NCBI GenBank assembly: GCA_903820745.1
Contig: CAIJIT010000347.1
Span: forward strand, 41,939-105,938
DNA: 64,000 bases
From: an uncultured Burkholderiales bacterium
Lineage (GTDB): Bacteria > Pseudomonadota > Gammaproteobacteria > Burkholderiales > Burkholderiaceae_C
Direction: 5' to 3'
The position numbers and the translations under genes were made by a program. Within the stretch, counting starts at the first letter, position 1, and each line of letters starts with the position of its first letter. This document shows positions 18,791 to 26,842 of the stretch, one piece after another. A model generated the notes under the pieces. It did not search any database, was not told where the DNA came from, and saw nothing but the letters and a program-made list of their open reading frames with translations.

Positions 18791-18812
18791 CCCGCACCAC
18801 GCGGGGCTTTTT
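18791..18812 (+). terminator. Rho-independent terminator of the toxin-antitoxin operon
   Basis: CCCGC-ACCAC-GCGGG stem-loop followed by GCTTTTT, 22 bases after the antitoxin stop. The terminator and the following GGGCTCCTGACT stretch recur in near-identical form at 20335-20382. Confidence 0.75.
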
Positions 18813-18886
18813 GCTTTGGGCTCCTGACTGCGATCTGCGGCAAGTGACCCGCCATCCTGTGCGCTCTTCGTATCGTCAAATACGCA

Positions 18887-20089
18887 TCACGCCTTTGCAC
18901 ACGCATCCATCAAAGCCAGCATCTCGCTAAACCAGGGGCCTTCGTGTTCGACGGCGGTCTGGACTATGACGGTTTGGGTGGGCATGTCAATCAGCACGCG
19001 TTGGGCATGGTGGCCGTTGAAGTACAGGCGGGTGCCGTTGGCGCGGGCGTGCCACATGTGCGCTTTGTAGCCAGCATTGGGCATGGCGATCCCGTGGCGG
19101 CCAGCTTGGTCGTTTTCGCCCCAGAGAGTGCACTCGTTGATCCACGTCTCTGACACGATCTGCCGGCCATTGGCGTGGCCGCGCTGCGCCACTAGGCGGC
19201 CCAGTCGGGCCCAGTCGCGCAGGCGCGCCGCAAAACCGATGCAGTTGAACTCCTGGTCCTCGCGGTCACAAGTCCAGGTGGCGTCTGCCTCGGCTCCCAG
19301 CGGTTGCCACAGCACCTTCTCGGCAAAGGTAGACAGGCTCACCCCAGTCACCGCGCGGATCACCAACCCGATCGTCAGCGGGCACAGTTCGTTGTAGTTG
19401 TAGCGTGTGCCCGGCGCCTCTCGGCGCGAGTTCCACTCGGCTACCGTGCGCCGCACGCTAGCGCCGCTGCCCATGAAGGCCTTGGGGTAGATCGTGGGAT
19501 TGTCGCGGTCGTGGTTGACGTTGGCGCCGCTGCACATATTGCTCAGGTGCCGCAACGAGACCTGGCCGTGCAGGGTGTCACGCAGCACAGGCACATAGCG
19601 CGCCGGCACATCGTCGTAGCTCTCGATCAGGCGCTGGTCCAGGCAAATGCCCAGCAGCAGCGAGGTCACGCTCTTGGCCATCGACCAACTGGTCATGCGC
19701 ATTTCGGGCGTCCGGTCAAAGCGCTGTGCCTCAAACCAGATCTGGTCGCCCCGGCTGATCAGAAGGCCGGTGATGGGCCAGGCCTGCAGATAGTCCTGCG
19801 GCGTGCGCTCGGACAATCGAAACCGGTAGACAAGATCGTTGCGCGGCGCCGACACCCAAGGCATGGGCATGCCTGCAGAACGGATGGTGTGAAACGGAAA
19901 GAGCTTTTCGTAGCCGCCGCTGTAATTGCCAACGCGCCAGTAGCGTTCGCGGTTGAGTCCACCGGCCAGCCCGATCGGGTAGCCCTGACCGGCACCCCAG
20001 ACATCGAGGTTGGTCTCTGCCCGCAACGATGCCGGGGGTAGGGTGAGGGTAAAAGCCGAGGCGGCAAGTAGCTGGCGTCGATCGATCAT
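18887..20089 (-). CDS. exported serine hydrolase, beta-lactamase/NylB-like family
   Basis: 400-residue penicillin-binding-protein-fold hydrolase. A signal peptide (RRQLLAASAFTLTLPPASLRA) is followed by the SxxK motif Ser136-Met-Ala-Lys139 in TSWSMAKS, a Tyr-Asn-Tyr-Asn segment in the position of the YxN motif, and a HHAQ segment in the position of the third KTG/HxG-like motif. Related proteins include 6-aminohexanoate-dimer hydrolases, esterases and class C-like enzymes. It sits alone between two toxin-antitoxin modules. Antibiotic hydrolysis should not be assumed. Confidence 0.8.
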   Translation of the reverse strand: MIDRRQLLAASAFTLTLPPASLRAETNLDVWGAGQGYPIGLAGGLNRERYWRVGNYSGGYEKLFPFHTIRSAGMPMPWVSAPRNDLVYRFRLSERTPQDYLQAWPITGLLISRGDQIWFEAQRFDRTPEMRMTSWSMAKSVTSLLLGICLDQRLIESYDDVPARYVPVLRDTLHGQVSLRHLSNMCSGANVNHDRDNPTIYPKAFMGSGASVRRTVAEWNSRREAPGTRYNYNELCPLTIGLVIRAVTGVSLSTFAEKVLWQPLGAEADATWTCDREDQEFNCIGFAARLRDWARLGRLVAQRGHANGRQIVSETWINECTLWGENDQAGRHGIAMPNAGYKAHMWHARANGTRLYFNGHHAQRVLIDMPTQTVIVQTAVEHEGPWFSEMLALMDACAKA

Positions 20090-20164
20090 GCGGAATTATG
20101 GTCTGATTCATTGAGTGGTCTCGATGTCAGCCGCCGCGTCACCCAGATGTAGTTTTCAGGTTGT

Positions 20165-20185
20165 TTCGAATCCCCGGCCCCACCA
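20165..20185 (+). other. tRNA/tmRNA 3'-end-like fragment (possible att site)
   Basis: TTCGAATCCCCGG followed by CCCCACCA reads like the T-loop, 3' T-stem and acceptor end with CCA of a tRNA or tmRNA. The bases before it do not form the complementary T-stem, so only a 3' end is present. Such fragments are left at the far end of elements integrated into tRNA/tmRNA genes. It does not match the 3' end of the tRNA-Ser at 17.8 kb. Confidence 0.45.
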
Positions 20186-20334
20186 AAAACAGGGGCTGGA
20201 AACTCACACAACAAGTGGCCAAGGACTAGATTCCTGTGCCCGTTGGAAACTTGGACGGTTGGTGATGAGGAATGCTCTGCCACGTCAATACAAAGACCGC
20301 AAACCTGCTCAGCAGACACTGATGTAGCCGCCGG

Positions 20335-20358
20335 CCCCGCACCTCGCGGGGCCTTTTT
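20335..20358 (+). terminator. strong Rho-independent terminator without an obvious gene
   Basis: CCCCGC-ACCTC-GCGGGG stem (extendable to eight pairs with flanking GG/CC) followed by CCTTTTT on the plus strand. No plus-strand gene precedes it between 20090 and 20334; that stretch otherwise holds only the tRNA-like fragment. It is a near copy of the terminator at 18791. Confidence 0.6.
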
Positions 20359-20411
20359 CTATGGGCTCCTGACTTCGACCTGTACAACCGCTCGGGAACC
20401 AGGCCCCGCGA

Positions 20412-20735
20412 TTACACGGCCAGCTTGGCTGACACCAATCGGTTGATGCTGACACCTTGTTCGGCTGCCTCGGTGGCAAGACTGCGGTGCACCGAGGAGG
20501 GAATGCGAACCATAAACCGGCCGCTGTATTTCTTTTCCGCAAGCGCTTCAGGGACTGGCTCACCTGAGGCTGTCAACTCGTCAACCACATCCGCAACCAC
20601 CTGGCGGATGCCGGAGAGGGCTTTTTCAGGTGAAGGGGCCAGCCACGAGAGCGACGGGAATTCTGTGCAAAGACCGACATGCTCCTTGTCTTCGGCCGAC
20701 CAGGTGACCCGATAGGTGTAGTGATTGACGTTCAT
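20412..20735 (-). CDS. hicB: HicB family antitoxin
   Basis: 107-residue antitoxin. The N-terminal HicB fold (YTYRVTWSAEDKEHVGLCTEFPSLSW) is a degenerate RNase H-like domain that blocks HicA; the C-terminal GRFMVRIPSSVHRSLATEAAEQG and SINRLV form a ribbon-helix-helix DNA-binding domain for autoregulation. The ATG overlaps the hicA stop (ATGA). Confidence 0.88.
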   Translation of the reverse strand: MNVNHYTYRVTWSAEDKEHVGLCTEFPSLSWLAPSPEKALSGIRQVVADVVDELTASGEPVPEALAEKKYSGRFMVRIPSSVHRSLATEAAEQGVSINRLVSAKLAV

Positions 20736-20950
20736 GGTCTGGTTCCTAGCCGTTCAATTGCGGTCAAAACTTGCCGGACTTGATAGGCCTTCGCTTTGCC
20801 TTTGTCGTTCTGAATATTCACTCTTGGATTTCCTGGCCATGGCGTCTGGTAAATCGCGTGACTACTGCCGGCCTGCCTGGGTTTTCCAAAAAAGGATTCG
20901 CACACACGCTGCAAATCAGCAAAGCGCACATTGGCAGGCTCTGTCCTCAT
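20732..20950 (-). CDS. hicA: HicA family toxin (type II TA mRNA interferase)
   Basis: Small double-stranded-RNA-binding-fold toxin that cleaves mRNA. The active-site region GSSHAIYQTPWPG holds the conserved His, and NIQNDKGKAKAYQVRQVLTAIERLG closes the domain. The ORF track starts ten codons upstream (20980), but the predicted promoter would place that ATG at the transcription start, so the internal ATG (MRTEPANV, 72 residues) is chosen; both remain possible. Translationally coupled to hicB. Confidence 0.85.
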   Translation of the reverse strand: MRTEPANVRFADLQRVCESFFGKPRQAGSSHAIYQTPWPGNPRVNIQNDKGKAKAYQVRQVLTAIERLGTRP

Positions 20951-20986
20951 TTGCTCAAGGACTTTGCCAACAGCGATCATGACTCA

Positions 20987-21015
20987 AAGATATCAATAGT
21001 GATACTGAATGTCAA
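20987..21015 (-). promoter_or_regulatory. hicAB promoter with overlapping operator-like palindrome
   Basis: On the minus strand a perfect TTGACA is followed after 17 bases by TATCTT, upstream of hicA. An inverted repeat TATCA-ATAG-TGATA (20991-21004) lies over the -10 and spacer, where the HicB RHH domain could bind for autorepression. Confidence 0.6.
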
Positions 21016-21035
21016 CTCTCAGGCGGAGGCAACTT

Positions 21036-21169
21036 CCCCGCAATCCGCTGCGCTGCTTGTCGGGCTACGGGATCGGTGGGTAGCCCGCATGGTTGGCCCG
21101 AAGGGCCGAATGCGGGGATTTTTCGCGCTTGCAAAACCCCGCAATCCGCTGTGCTGCTTGTCGGGCTAC
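21036..21169. repeat. paired REP-like repeats (CCCCGCAATCCGCTG...CGGGCTAC)
   Basis: Two 33-base direct copies (21036-21068 and 21137-21169) differ at one base. Between them GTAGCCCG (21080-21087) is the inverse of the repeat end CGGGCTAC, allowing a hairpin, and a second hairpin GGCCC-GAA-GGGCC lies at about 21096. A related copy occurs at 41367-41404. The second copy contains the stop codon of the MaoC gene. Confidence 0.7.
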
Positions 21170-21639
21170 AAGCAGACTTCTGCAACTGGCATTGCTGCTG
21201 CCGGTCGCCGTTTGGCCGATGAGGTCGTCATGACGACGGCCTGGCCTTCAATGACCACCAGGTCGCCGACGCGGCAGGTGGTGTCTAGCGTGACGCGGCG
21301 CCTTGCCAGATCGATCGAGTGGACGACGACGCTGGCATGGACGGTCTGACCCGGGCGCACCGGGGCCAGGAAGTTGAGTTGCTGGCTGAGATAGATCGTG
21401 CCTGGCCCGGGCAATCGGTTGGCCACTGCCGCGGAGATCACGCTGGCGGTCAGGAAGCCATGGGCGATGCGCCCGCCGAAGCGGGTCGTCGCAGCAAACT
21501 CTTCGTTGATGTGCAAGGCGTTGTTGTCACCCGAGACACCGGCAAACAGCACGATGTCGGCCTCGGTGATGGTTTTGGAGAAGGTGGCCCGCATGCCCAG
21601 ATGCAGGTCTTCGATGTCGTAACCGTTCATGTCGTTCAT
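21166..21639 (-). CDS. MaoC family dehydratase, PhaJ-like (R)-enoyl-CoA hydratase
   Basis: Hotdog-fold hydratase of 157 residues. The hydratase-2 motif DIVLFAGVSGDNNALHINEEFA contains the catalytic Asp and His, followed by RIAHGFLTAS. It would hydrate trans-2-enoyl-CoA to the (R)-3-hydroxy form. AAGGA stands before the ATG at 21639; an ATG three codons later is also possible. The frame stays open upstream to the acyl-CoA dehydrogenase end, but the family start fits here. Last gene of the liv operon; its stop codon lies in a REP-like repeat. Confidence 0.87.
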   Translation of the reverse strand: MNDMNGYDIEDLHLGMRATFSKTITEADIVLFAGVSGDNNALHINEEFAATTRFGGRIAHGFLTASVISAAVANRLPGPGTIYLSQQLNFLAPVRPGQTVHASVVVHSIDLARRRVTLDTTCRVGDLVVIEGQAVVMTTSSAKRRPAAAMPVAEVCL

Positions 21640-21790
21640 TGCTGCATCCTTGTACGGCTCGACCGTCCGTTTGTCTTCATCAGCCATCACCCAGAGGGTG
21701 ACGGCCCTCGCAGGCGCAAGGCCCTGCGCAGGCAGGCCCTTGGTCCCGCTTAGCCAGTCGGCTTGTATCGCCGCCAGTCCTTCGTCAGCC

Positions 21791-21812
21791 ATAAGGTCCT
21801 GCCGGACCTTAT
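21791..21812. other. perfect hairpin between acyl-CoA dehydrogenase and MaoC genes
   Basis: ATAAGGTCC-TGCC-GGACCTTAT, a nine-pair stem with a four-base loop. There is no T-run on either side, so it is not a classic terminator; it might stabilise the upstream mRNA segment or be a processing site. Confidence 0.5.
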
Positions 21813-21820
21813 GCGCGGTC

Positions 21821-23617
21821 TTAGAACTGTGCGTCGGTGAGGGCCAGGGTGGTGGCGGCGCCGTGGAGGATGGCGTCGCGCAGCGCACCGGCTTCGGGCA
21901 ACACATGCAGGGCGTAATGATGGGCGGTGATGCGCTTGGCGGACAGGAACTCGGCATCGGTGCCTGAGCTTGCCAATTGCGCGCTGGCAGCGTCGGCTGC
22001 GCGAGCCATCAGCCAGCCGCCAATCACGGTGCCGCAGAGTTTCAGATAGGGCACCGCGCTGGCTGCGGCCGCATGCGGCGTGGCGCCCAGCAGGCCCTCG
22101 GTGGCTTGGCCCAAGGCCCGCAAGCCACGGTCCAGCGCGGCTGCAACTTCGCTCAGCAGGCCATCGCCCTGCCCGGCGATCAGGGCCGCGTCGGCATTCA
22201 TCGTTGCAATCAATTGTTGCATCGCTGCGGCGCCATCGCGGGCCAGTTTGCGGCCGATCAGGTCGTTGGCCTGGATCGCCGTCGTGCCTTCGTAGATGGT
22301 GGTGATGCGCGCATCGCGCAGATGCTGCGAGGCGCCGGTTTCTTCGATGAAGCCCATGCCGCCATGGATCTGCACGCCGTTCGAGGTGATGTCCAGCGCG
22401 TTTTCGGTGCACCAGCCTTTGACGATCGGGATCAGCAGGTCGACCCGTGTTTGGGCGCTGCTGCGCAGCAGCGGATCTTCATGCCCCTGCGCGCGATCCA
22501 TCTGGCCGGCGGTGTAATAGGCCAGCGCGCGCATCGCTTCGATGCGGGTCTTCATGCTCATCAACATACGCCGCACATCGGGGTGGCCGATGATGGTCTT
22601 GCTCGGTGCAGCGCCTGGCTCGGCGCTGCGGCCCATCGTCCGACCCTGCACCCGGTCGAGCGCGAAGCTGCGGGCCTGCTGGTAGGCGCGCTCCGATATG
22701 GCCACGCCTTCAAGGCCGACGTTCAGCCGTGCATGGTTCATCATCGTGAACATGCAAGCCAGGCCCTGATGCGGCTCGCCGACCATCCAGCCGATGGCGC
22801 CCTGCCCTTCACCAAAGCTCATCGATGCGGTGGCGCTGCCGTGGATCCCCAGCTTGTGTTCAATCGAGGTGCACAGCAGGTCGTTGCGCTCGCCCAGCGA
22901 ACCATCGGCGTTGACGAGGAACTTCGGACACAGGAACAGCGAGATGCCTTTGACTCCGGCAGGCGCATCGGGCAAGCGCGCCAGCACCAGATGAATGATG
23001 TTTTCGGCCATGTCATGCTCACCCCAGGTGATGAAGATCTTGCTGCCGCTGACGCGGTAGTGATCCCCCTCGGGGCTGGCTTTGCTGGCGATGGCGGCCA
23101 GATCGGAGCCGGCCTGCGGTTCGGTGATATTCATGGTGCCGGTCCAGCGGCCTTCAACCATCGCCGGCAGATAGATTTGTTGGAGCTCAGCGCTGCCATG
23201 GTGGGCAATCGCCTCGACCGCGCCGAGCGTCAGCATCTGGCAGAGCGAAAAAGCCATGTTCGATGACTTCCACATTTCCAGCACCGCTGTCGACAGCAGC
23301 GTCGGCAGGCCCTGGCCGCCGAACTCGGCACGCGCGGGCATGCCGTTCCAGCCGGTTTCGCAAAAGCCGCTATAGGCTTGCTTGAAGCCGTCGGCCGTGG
23401 TCACGACGCCGTCTTTCCAGCTGCAACCCTGCTGGTCGCCCTGCTGATTGATCGGCGCCAGCACATTGGCGGCAAACTTCGACGCTTCATCCAGGATCGC
23501 TTCGACCAGGTCGGCGCTGAGTTCCTGATTGGCTTGCTGGGCCAGCACGGCATCAAGCCCGCCGATTTCCTGCATCGTGAACAGCATGTCGCGCAAAGGG
23601 GCGGCGTATGGGCTCAT
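21821..23617 (-). CDS. acyl-CoA dehydrogenase, ~600-residue FadE/DmdC-like type
   Basis: 598 residues beginning with the subclass-typical YAAPLRDMLFTMQEIGG. The motif GTMNITEPQAGSDLAAI binds FAD and substrate, and TIYEGTTAIQANDLIGRKL carries the catalytic glutamate. The longer N- and C-terminal domains match the DmdC/FadE-like subclass. It directly follows livM (21 bases), so the transported compound is probably turned into the acyl-CoA substrate of this enzyme. A paralogue is at 7148. Confidence 0.92.
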   Translation of the reverse strand: MSPYAAPLRDMLFTMQEIGGLDAVLAQQANQELSADLVEAILDEASKFAANVLAPINQQGDQQGCSWKDGVVTTADGFKQAYSGFCETGWNGMPARAEFGGQGLPTLLSTAVLEMWKSSNMAFSLCQMLTLGAVEAIAHHGSAELQQIYLPAMVEGRWTGTMNITEPQAGSDLAAIASKASPEGDHYRVSGSKIFITWGEHDMAENIIHLVLARLPDAPAGVKGISLFLCPKFLVNADGSLGERNDLLCTSIEHKLGIHGSATASMSFGEGQGAIGWMVGEPHQGLACMFTMMNHARLNVGLEGVAISERAYQQARSFALDRVQGRTMGRSAEPGAAPSKTIIGHPDVRRMLMSMKTRIEAMRALAYYTAGQMDRAQGHEDPLLRSSAQTRVDLLIPIVKGWCTENALDITSNGVQIHGGMGFIEETGASQHLRDARITTIYEGTTAIQANDLIGRKLARDGAAAMQQLIATMNADAALIAGQGDGLLSEVAAALDRGLRALGQATEGLLGATPHAAAASAVPYLKLCGTVIGGWLMARAADAASAQLASSGTDAEFLSAKRITAHHYALHVLPEAGALRDAILHGAATTLALTDAQF

Positions 23618-23638
23618 GGGGATTCTCCGGTAAATTTT

Positions 23639-24607
23639 TTAATGACCTTGCTGCGGCGCCTTGTGGCCGCGCAAGGCCAGCAACTCACCGACCAGGCCGC
23701 GCCTGAAAGCCAGCACGCAGACAACAAAGATCGCGCCCATGATCACGGTGACCCAGGGGCCGACCTTGTCGGCCAATTCGTTCTCGAGCACGACGATGGT
23801 GAAGGCGCCGACCGCCGGGCCGAACAAGGTACCCAGCCCGCCGAGCAGCGTCATCAGCACGACCTCGCCCGACATATGCCAATGGGCATCGGTCAGCGAG
23901 GCCAGCTGGAACACCAAAGACTTCATGCCGCCCGCCACACCGGCGAGAAAGGCCGACAGCACGAAGGCCAGCAGCTTGTAACGCGCCACGTCATAGCCGA
24001 GCGAGATCGCGCGCGGCTCGTTTTCGCGGATCGCCTTGAGCACCTGGCCGAAGGGCGAACTGACGGTGCGCTGGATCAGCCAGAAACCGGCCAGGAAGAC
24101 CGCGAAGACGAAGAAGTACATCGCCAGGTTGTCGGTGAGGTCAATCAGGCCGAACAGCTTGCCACGCGGCACGCCCTGCAGGCCGTCCTCACCGCCGGTG
24201 AAAGGCAATTGCACAGCGAAGAAAAACACCAGTTGCGCCAACGCCAGCGTGATCATCGTCAGGTAGATGCCGGTGCGGCGGATCGACAGCGCGCCGAACA
24301 GCAACCCCAAGGCGGCGGCCGACAAACCACCCGCCAGGATCGACAGTTCGGGCGACAGGCCGAGCGCCTTGCTGAGCCAGGCGCAGACATAGGCCGCCGC
24401 GCCGAAAAACGCCGCATGGCCGAAGGACAGCAGGCCGGCAAAGCCGAGCAGCACGTTGAAAGCGCAGGCGAACAGTGCGAAACACAGCACCTTCATCAAA
24501 AAGGTCGGGTAGACGACGAAGGGCGCGATCAGGCCGATGACGATCAGCAGCCCATAGCCCCAGATCTGGCTCGAGGCTTGCTGGGTGCGAGAAATGTTGT
24601 TGCTCAT
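23639..24607 (-). CDS. Liv-type ABC transporter permease LivM (system 1)
   Basis: 322-residue inner-membrane permease from MSNNIS. The LivM signature FNVLLGFAGLLSFGHAAFFG is present in the first third, with around nine hydrophobic helices and the cytoplasmic-loop segment IRENEPRAISLGYDV. The ORF track extends into livH; the internal ATG lies 11 bases after the livH stop. Partner of the LivH, LivF, LivG and SBP genes upstream. HAAT systems move branched amino acids, urea or carboxylates; the linked acyl-CoA genes favour a carboxylate. Confidence 0.92.
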   Translation of the reverse strand: MSNNISRTQQASSQIWGYGLLIVIGLIAPFVVYPTFLMKVLCFALFACAFNVLLGFAGLLSFGHAAFFGAAAYVCAWLSKALGLSPELSILAGGLSAAALGLLFGALSIRRTGIYLTMITLALAQLVFFFAVQLPFTGGEDGLQGVPRGKLFGLIDLTDNLAMYFFVFAVFLAGFWLIQRTVSSPFGQVLKAIRENEPRAISLGYDVARYKLLAFVLSAFLAGVAGGMKSLVFQLASLTDAHWHMSGEVVLMTLLGGLGTLFGPAVGAFTIVVLENELADKVGPWVTVIMGAIFVVCVLAFRRGLVGELLALRGHKAPQQGH

Positions 24608-24618
24608 GGGGGATTCCT

Positions 24619-25503
24619 TCAAGCCTGTTTGCCGAACAAGCCGGCAGGACGCACCAGCAGCACGGCGATCATCACGATGAAAATCACCACGCCCGAAGCT
24701 TCCGGATAAACGACCTTGGTCAGACCTTCGATCAAACCCAGGCCGAGGCCGGTGACGATGGCGCCGAGGATCGAACCCATGCCACCGATCACGACGACGG
24801 CGAAGACGACGATGATCAGGTTCGAGCCCATCAAGGGGTTGACCTGCACCACCGGTGCGGCTAGCACGCCGGCAAAACCGGCCAAGGCGACGCCGCCGGC
24901 ATAGGTGGCGGTGATCAGCACCGGCACATTGATGCCCAGCGCCTGCACCAGTTGCGGCCGCTCGGTTGCAGCGCGCAGCGTGGCGCCGAGCGAAGTGCGT
25001 TCGATCACGTACCAAGTGCCGAAACAAACCGTCAGCGCCGCCACCACGACCCAGCCGCGATACAGCGGCATGAACATGAAGCCAAGATTGATGCCGCCGG
25101 CCAGCTCTTCAGGCACCGAGTAGCTTTCGCCCGAAATGCCGAAAAAATAGCGCATCGTCCCTTCGGCGATCAGCGCCAGCCCGAAGGTCAGCAGCAGGCC
25201 ATAGAGATGGTCGAGTTTGTACAGGTGGCGCAACATCAGCCGCTCGATCAGCACGCCCAGCAGAGCCAGCAAGGCCGGCACCGCCAGCAGCGCCACCCAG
25301 TAGCTGACGCCGAACTGGGTCAGCCCGATCAAGGCCAGAAAAGCGCCCAGCATGTAGAGCGCGCCATGCGCAAAGTTGATGACGTTGAGCAGCCCGAAGA
25401 TGACCGCCAGCCCCAGGCTCAGCACGGCGTAGAACGAGCCGTTGATGAGCCCGAGCAGCAGTTGCCCGAACAGTTCCTGAGAGGTGATGCCGAAGATTTG
25501 CAT
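24619..25503 (-). CDS. Liv-type ABC transporter permease LivH (system 1)
   Basis: 294-residue permease beginning MQIFGITSQEL. The signature GLAVIFGLLNVINFAHGALYMLGAF is near residue 28, and the rest is about eight helices ending RPAGLFGKQA, typical of LivH. The start was chosen at the ATG 15 codons inside the ORF, where LivH homologues begin. Second permease subunit of the importer. Confidence 0.92.
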   Translation of the reverse strand: MQIFGITSQELFGQLLLGLINGSFYAVLSLGLAVIFGLLNVINFAHGALYMLGAFLALIGLTQFGVSYWVALLAVPALLALLGVLIERLMLRHLYKLDHLYGLLLTFGLALIAEGTMRYFFGISGESYSVPEELAGGINLGFMFMPLYRGWVVVAALTVCFGTWYVIERTSLGATLRAATERPQLVQALGINVPVLITATYAGGVALAGFAGVLAAPVVQVNPLMGSNLIIVVFAVVVIGGMGSILGAIVTGLGLGLIEGLTKVVYPEASGVVIFIVMIAVLLVRPAGLFGKQA

Positions 25504-25585
25504 GCCTGATACCGATTGCTTGAAACCGCTTGCGTGAAACTGCGGCAATCCCCGCCTCGGGGTTGTGCCGCAGGGCCGGTCCGGC

Positions 25586-26794
25586 TTATTTCTTGATCAA
25601 GGGACAGGTCGATGCCGACAGCGGCTGGAAGGCCTCGGCCGCCGGGATCGTGGCACGCACGTTGTAATAGTCCCAAGGCGTCGTCGACTCTGACGGCTTC
25701 TTCACCTGCAGCAGGTACATGTCATGCACCATGCGGCCATCTGCACGGATCACGCCGTTCTTGGCAAAGAAGTCGTTGATCGGCGTCTTCTTCATCTGCG
25801 TCATCACGCGGGCGGTGTCGTCGCTGCCGATGGCCTTGACGGCCTTCAGGTAATGCATCACCGAGGAATATTGGCCGGCCTGGATCATCGTCGGCATGCG
25901 TTTTTGGAGGTCGAAGAAACGCTTCGACCAGGCGCGCGTGTCGTCGTTCAGGTTCCAGTAGAAACCTTCGGTCAGGTACATCGACTGGGTGGTCTTGAGG
26001 CCGAGCGAATGCACATCGGAGATGAACATCAGCAAGCCCGCCAATTGCTGCTTGGGCGTGATGCCGAATTCAGCTGCCTGCTTGATCGAATTGATGGTGT
26101 CGCCGCCGGCATTGGCCAGGCCGATGATCTGCGCGCCTGAAGCCTGGGCCTTGAGCAAGAAGGACGAAAAATCAGCGCCCGGAAACGGATGCCGAACCGC
26201 GCCGAGCACTTCGCCGCCATTGGCCTTGACGACTGCAGCGGCATCTTTCTCGAGCGAATGACCGAAAGCATAGTCAGCCGTCAGGAAGAACCATTTCTTG
26301 CCGCCCGACTGGGTCACGGCCTTGGCCGTGCCATTGGCCACCGCATAGGTGTCGTAGGTCCAGTGCACGGTGACGTCGTTGCAGTCTTCATTGGTGACGC
26401 GCGTCGACGCCGCGCCAGAAATCAAGGCGATGCGGTTCTTTTCCTTGGCGATTTTTTGCACCGCCAGGGCCACCGAAGTCGTGACCAGTTCCGACACCAC
26501 GTCAACGCCGCCGCGCTCGAACCATTCGCGCGCCTTGTTGGCAGCGATGTCGCCCTTATTCTGATGGTCGGCCGAGACCATTTCAATCTTGAACGCCGGC
26601 TTTTCCTTGGCCAGGAAATCGTCAATCGCCATTTGCGTGGCGACCACGGTGCCCTTGCCAGCCACGTCCGAATAGACGCCCGACAAGTCGGTCAGCACGC
26701 CGATGCGCACGACGCCGTCCGAGACCTGCGCCTGGGCGGCAGAGGCGATGGCTGCGCTGAGCGCGGCGACGAGGGTGAGGGTCTTGAACTTCAT
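25586..26794 (-). CDS. Liv-type ABC transporter substrate-binding protein (system 1)
   Basis: 402-residue periplasmic receptor of the Peripla_BP_6 type. The signal peptide MKFKTLTLVAALSAAIASAAQA is followed by VRIGVLTDLSGVYSD, ATQMAIDDF and FFLTADYAFGHSLEKDA. It is much closer to receptors next to aromatic or acyl catabolism genes than to classical LivK in appearance, but I cannot assign the ligand. It lies between livF and livH in the operon. Confidence 0.9.
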   Translation of the reverse strand: MKFKTLTLVAALSAAIASAAQAQVSDGVVRIGVLTDLSGVYSDVAGKGTVVATQMAIDDFLAKEKPAFKIEMVSADHQNKGDIAANKAREWFERGGVDVVSELVTTSVALAVQKIAKEKNRIALISGAASTRVTNEDCNDVTVHWTYDTYAVANGTAKAVTQSGGKKWFFLTADYAFGHSLEKDAAAVVKANGGEVLGAVRHPFPGADFSSFLLKAQASGAQIIGLANAGGDTINSIKQAAEFGITPKQQLAGLLMFISDVHSLGLKTTQSMYLTEGFYWNLNDDTRAWSKRFFDLQKRMPTMIQAGQYSSVMHYLKAVKAIGSDDTARVMTQMKKTPINDFFAKNGVIRADGRMVHDMYLLQVKKPSESTTPWDYYNVRATIPAAEAFQPLSASTCPLIKK

Positions 26795-26842
26795 GGAAAG
26801 TCTCCGGTGCTTTTGAAAAGTGGATGGTGGGTGTTGCGCTGC

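Noticed and set aside
18887-20089. Serine hydrolase as an antibiotic-resistance beta-lactamase
   Set aside because: Only the general SxxK fold is visible; the third motif is not KTG and the family includes many esterases and amide hydrolases.
21640-21820. Possible N-terminal extension of MaoC, starting at MADEGLAAIQ or MADEDKRTV
   Set aside because: The frame is open, but MaoC/PhaJ homologues begin near MNGYDIEDL and AAGGA precedes the chosen ATG; the upstream part contains a hairpin and does not resemble a domain.
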